Source: Planctomycetota bacterium (GTDB lineage: Bacteria; Planctomycetota; Phycisphaerae; WQYP01). Taken from it: a stretch of 10,600 bases of DNA. Every line of letters starts with the position of its first letter. Position 1 is the stretch's first letter. This document shows, piece after piece, positions 6,784 through 10,600 of the stretch. The stretch spans positions 1-10,600 of the forward strand of contig JAJZCT010000060.1 in assembly GCA_021828925.1 (NCBI GenBank), read 5' to 3'. The notes under the pieces are model-generated. The model was not told the DNA's origin, did no database searches, and saw only the letters and a list, made by a program, of their open reading frames with translations. A program made the position numbers and the translations under genes.

Positions 6784-6827
6784 TTCAAGGTTCTGTCGCG
6801 GAGCGCTTTGGCGTGTTTTTTGATTCG

Positions 6828-7865
6828 ATGCTGGGTTGGTTTTCCCTCGATATGGGCATAGACCTTGGAACGTGCAACACGTTGGTGTGTGTGCGCGGGC
6901 AGGGTATTGTTCTCAACGAACCTTCGGTGGTTGCAGTTAAAAAAGGGACAAATATTGTTTTGCACAACGGCAATGCCGTTGGTCTAGTTGCCAAGGAAAT
7001 GCTCGGCAAAACGCCGGGAAATATTACCGCCGTTCGACCGCTTAAAGATGGCGTAATCAGCGATTTTGAAATCACTGAAGCCATGCTCACGTACTTTATT
7101 CGCCGCGTGCATGGTCGGCGCCGGTTTGTGCGACCACGCGTTGTCATTGCCATCCCATCGGGCATAACCGCCGTTGAAAAGCAGGCGGTATTTCATTCCG
7201 CCCTGCAGGCTGAAGCGCGTCGTGTTTATCTCGTCAGCGAACCGATGGCATCCGCCATCGGTGCGGGCCTGCCGATTCGTGAGCCGACCGCCAGCATGAT
7301 CGTTGATATCGGCGGCGGCACGACGGAAGTTGCCATTATCAGTCTGGGCGATATGGCGGTGTCCGAATCCATTCGTACCGCCGGTGATAATTTTGATGAA
7401 GCCATCATCAACCACATGAAAAAGACATATAACCTGATGATTGGTGAGCAGTTTTCGGAGCGCATAAAAATCGAACTCGGCTCCGCGAGCACCGTTGGCC
7501 CGGAAACGACCATGGAAGTCCGCGGGCGGGATATGATCAGCGGCTTACCGCGCAAATGCATTATCACCAGCGAGGAAATCCGCGAGGCGCTGCTTGAGCC
7601 GATCGGTAAAATCATTGATGCGGTTACCCATACGCTCGAACGGGCGGAACCGGAGTTGGCAGCCGATCTGGTGGAAACCGGCATCACCATGGCCGGTGGC
7701 GGCAGCCTGCTGCGGGGAATTGACAAGGTTATTTCGCAGGCCACCGGCCTGCCGGTGCGCCTGGCGGAAGATCCGTTGACCTGCGTGGCACGCGGAACCA
7801 ACGTACTGCTGGAAAATCTGGAAGATCTCAAGGAAGCCTTGGAATCAGACACCGACGAAATGTGA
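6828..7865 (+). CDS. mreB: Rod shape-determining protein MreB (actin-like)
   Basis: MreB forms ATP-dependent filaments on the inner face of the membrane and guides the elongation synthases of the cell wall. From the ATG at 6828 the protein has 345 residues, the family norm. The N-terminus MLGWFSLDMGIDLGT fits the amphipathic start and phosphate-1 loop. Phosphate-2 is DIGGGTTEVAII (160-171) and the adenosine motif is MAGGGSLLRG (288-297). SEPMASAIGAGLPI (137-150) is the conserved segment before the second nucleotide-binding half. The phosphate-1 loop reads DLGTCNT where Ala is usual in place of Cys16. The ATG has no clear ribosome site. A GTG at 6813, with GGAG nine bases upstream, would add five residues (VFFDS) and is a real alternative. 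An ATG at 6702 is in frame but its extra residues fall in the structured leader. mreC follows after 91 bases. Confidence 0.96.
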   Translation: MLGWFSLDMGIDLGTCNTLVCVRGQGIVLNEPSVVAVKKGTNIVLHNGNAVGLVAKEMLGKTPGNITAVRPLKDGVISDFEITEAMLTYFIRRVHGRRRFVRPRVVIAIPSGITAVEKQAVFHSALQAEARRVYLVSEPMASAIGAGLPIREPTASMIVDIGGGTTEVAIISLGDMAVSESIRTAGDNFDEAIINHMKKTYNLMIGEQFSERIKIELGSASTVGPETTMEVRGRDMISGLPRKCIITSEEIREALLEPIGKIIDAVTHTLERAEPELAADLVETGITMAGGGSLLRGIDKVISQATGLPVRLAEDPLTCVARGTNVLLENLEDLKEALESDTDEM

Positions 7866-7876
7866 TCAGTCCCCTG

Positions 7877-7925
7877 TGCCGCGCCCAGCGGCAGCCCGCC
7901 AGGCTGTCTGACGTGTTAAACAGCC
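7877..7925 (+). repeat. Two hairpins between mreB and mreC
   Basis: TGCCGC/GCGGCA (7877-7882 and 7888-7893, five-base loop) is followed by GGCTGT/ACAGCC (7902-7907 and 7920-7925, twelve-base loop). There is no T-run. They could act in mRNA processing or set the MreB-to-MreC ratio; that is inference. Confidence 0.4.
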
Positions 7926-7956
7926 GACCGTTCCCGTATGCTTTCCGGAGGAAGGC

Positions 7957-8814
7957 ATGATGAAAATGACTCCGCGAAAGTGGTTCTGGATACTTAACTT
8001 CGCAGCTTTGGCTACGGTAGTCGTTGGGGCCCGGCACCCGCAAGTGGTTAATCGTCCGCGTGGAATCGCGTCTGACGCCGTTAGAACTTTCGTCGCCCCG
8101 TTTTCATCCATTTTTACCGGCCTGCAAACCGGCGTTAATCGGTTTCTGCATCCGCATCAAAATTCCAGCAGCCGGGTAAACGCCCTGCGTGTTCGTTATC
8201 AAAATGAAATCGCCATGCTGGTCACACGCATCAGTGACCTGCAAAAGCTTCTGCGCGAAACGCGTGTGATTCATCAGAATTTTCCGGGCCTTTCCGTCCA
8301 GCGGTTAAGAGCGGCCAGTATCGACGGATTTTCCACGGGAAGCGGTGATCAGTGCACACTGGATCAGGGTTGGCGCGATGACAAGGAAATTCGCATTGGG
8401 GATGCAGTGTTGGCCAATCGAGCGGTTATTGGGCGTGTGTCCCATGTTGGACCGGAAACCTGTACGGTGCGTTTGCTGACCGATCCCATGATGAAAGAAA
8501 TTGCCGCCATCAGCCGTCCGGTGCGCGCCGGTTTGATCAGCATCGCTCCGCAGGCCCTTATTGAAGGTGCCGGCCCGGGCCGCATGCGTTGTGAATTGGA
8601 TCAATCCATTCATGCCATGGCCCCCAAGCCGGGCGATCTGGTGCAGCTTAATGACAACGAATGGCCACAGGCGGTTGCCGGGGCGGTTATCGGTGTTGTT
8701 AAATCTGTGCATCAATCCTCGCGTACGAGTCTGCGTTGGAGCCTGGAAATAACGCCGCGCACGGATGTGCAGCAGATTAGACAGGTCGTAATCGTGCTTT
8801 CCTCCCGCCGGTGA
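7957..8814 (+). CDS. mreC: Rod shape-determining protein MreC
   Basis: MreC is the bitopic partner of MreB that assembles the elongation complex (MreD, RodA, PBP2) in the periplasm. The 285-residue product has a short basic N-terminus, one membrane helix (about 9-24), a helical coiled-coil segment (about 70-108) and a beta-rich domain (about 113-285). The beta domain carries the family pattern of GDAVLANRAVIGRVSHVG (148-165) followed by VRLLTDPMMKEIAAI (171-185) and, further on, AGAVIGVVKSV (241-251). Length is within the family range. The start is an ATG-ATG pair, and GGAGG at 7947-7951 is ideally placed for the first. It follows mreB by 91 bases on the same strand and is surely co-transcribed, with two hairpins between. 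mreD is not next; a terminator-like hairpin and eno follow. The call rests on architecture, motifs and place; MreC sequences diverge widely. Confidence 0.92.
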   Translation: MMKMTPRKWFWILNFAALATVVVGARHPQVVNRPRGIASDAVRTFVAPFSSIFTGLQTGVNRFLHPHQNSSSRVNALRVRYQNEIAMLVTRISDLQKLLRETRVIHQNFPGLSVQRLRAASIDGFSTGSGDQCTLDQGWRDDKEIRIGDAVLANRAVIGRVSHVGPETCTVRLLTDPMMKEIAAISRPVRAGLISIAPQALIEGAGPGRMRCELDQSIHAMAPKPGDLVQLNDNEWPQAVAGAVIGVVKSVHQSSRTSLRWSLEITPRTDVQQIRQVVIVLSSRR

Positions 8815-8839
8815 ATTCCAAAGAATAGAAATTCAATTA

Positions 8840-8875
8840 CGGTTGCCAGATGTATGCCGTGAACCGCATTTTTTT
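8840..8875 (+). terminator. Probable intrinsic terminator after mreC
   Basis: CGGTT (8840-8844) pairs with AACCG (8862-8866) around a 17-base loop, and seven Ts follow at 8869-8875. The T-run is good but the stem is short. It would end the mreBC message 26 bases after the mreC stop and leave eno to its own promoter. Confidence 0.45.
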
Positions 8876-8893
8876 AATTGTTCCGATCCAACC

Positions 8894-10319
<1,426 letters not shown>

Positions 10320-10600
10320 CGGTATCGGATACGTTCGAGCAAACATTCGTATAACGCTCTCTGGCTGCGGCAGGTGGATAGTGGATCGGGTTTTGGCACC
10401 TCCACGATGCCGCGAGATCATTCTTGCAATGATTTCTTCATTTGGTGCCTGCCGCGGCTTTACGTTACCGGTGTTATTTCCGTGCACAGCGTTAAATTTC
10501 ATGCCCGTTTTATCCGTAAAGACCCTACCTTCCGCATGCTTCGTACGGGAGGGAACGGATTTCTGGAACGGCTCGGCACCGGAAGCCGAAGTGAAGCGCA

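Noticed and set aside
6702..6827. In-frame N-terminal extension of MreB from the ATG at 6702
   Set aside because: The extra 42 residues do not resemble MreB, there is no ribosome site, and they would be encoded by the base-paired leader.
7226..7852. 208-codon minus-strand frame inside mreB
   Set aside because: The Ser/Arg-rich composition is that of a shadow; mreB is certain here.

Overview
The window reads as ordinary chromosomal DNA of a diderm (Gram-negative-type) bacterium. Nearly all of it is housekeeping and cell-envelope genes, with one mobile-element fragment at the left edge. The evidence for a diderm is an inner-membrane histidine kinase with a periplasmic loop and an MreB/MreC pair. 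G+C looks close to half by eye. The lineage cannot be fixed from motifs alone. A Planctomycetota/PVC-type bacterium is a low-confidence guess that needs a protein search.

Left part (1-3837), all on the minus strand. The first 104 bases encode the N-terminus of what looks like an IS4/IS1634-type transposase, cut by the window edge. A promoter-like sequence and a 14-bp palindrome sit at its start codon. Next comes a block transcribed leftwards: a membrane sensor histidine kinase, an NtrC-type sigma-54-dependent response regulator one base behind it, and peptide deformylase (def) 79 bases further on. The kinase and regulator form a complete two-component system. Its signal and target promoter are not evident.

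Middle (3838-5390). An AT-rich divergent intergenic region separates the kinase from accD, the carboxyltransferase beta subunit of acetyl-CoA carboxylase. Two candidate promoters precede accD, and one has its -10 box in the loop of a perfect inverted repeat. A 322-base non-coding stretch follows accD and carries a good promoter for the next gene.

Right part (5391-10279), all on the plus strand. It holds a coiled-coil membrane-anchored protein of unknown function (TTG start with a perfect Shine-Dalgarno), a run of three stem-loops, an unlisted 47-codon single-span membrane protein, a structured leader, mreB, mreC, a probable terminator, and eno (enolase). MreB forms the cytoplasmic shape-determining filament and MreC is its periplasmic scaffold partner. 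The two unknown membrane proteins just upstream may belong to the same envelope function, but this rests only on position. No mreD, rodA or pbp2 is present; eno follows mreC.

No gene is recognised with confidence in the last 321 bases. I saw no tRNA, rRNA, CRISPR array or clear novel defence or biosynthetic system. The most interesting items are the two small or unknown membrane proteins beside mreBC and the unusually structured non-coding segments around them.
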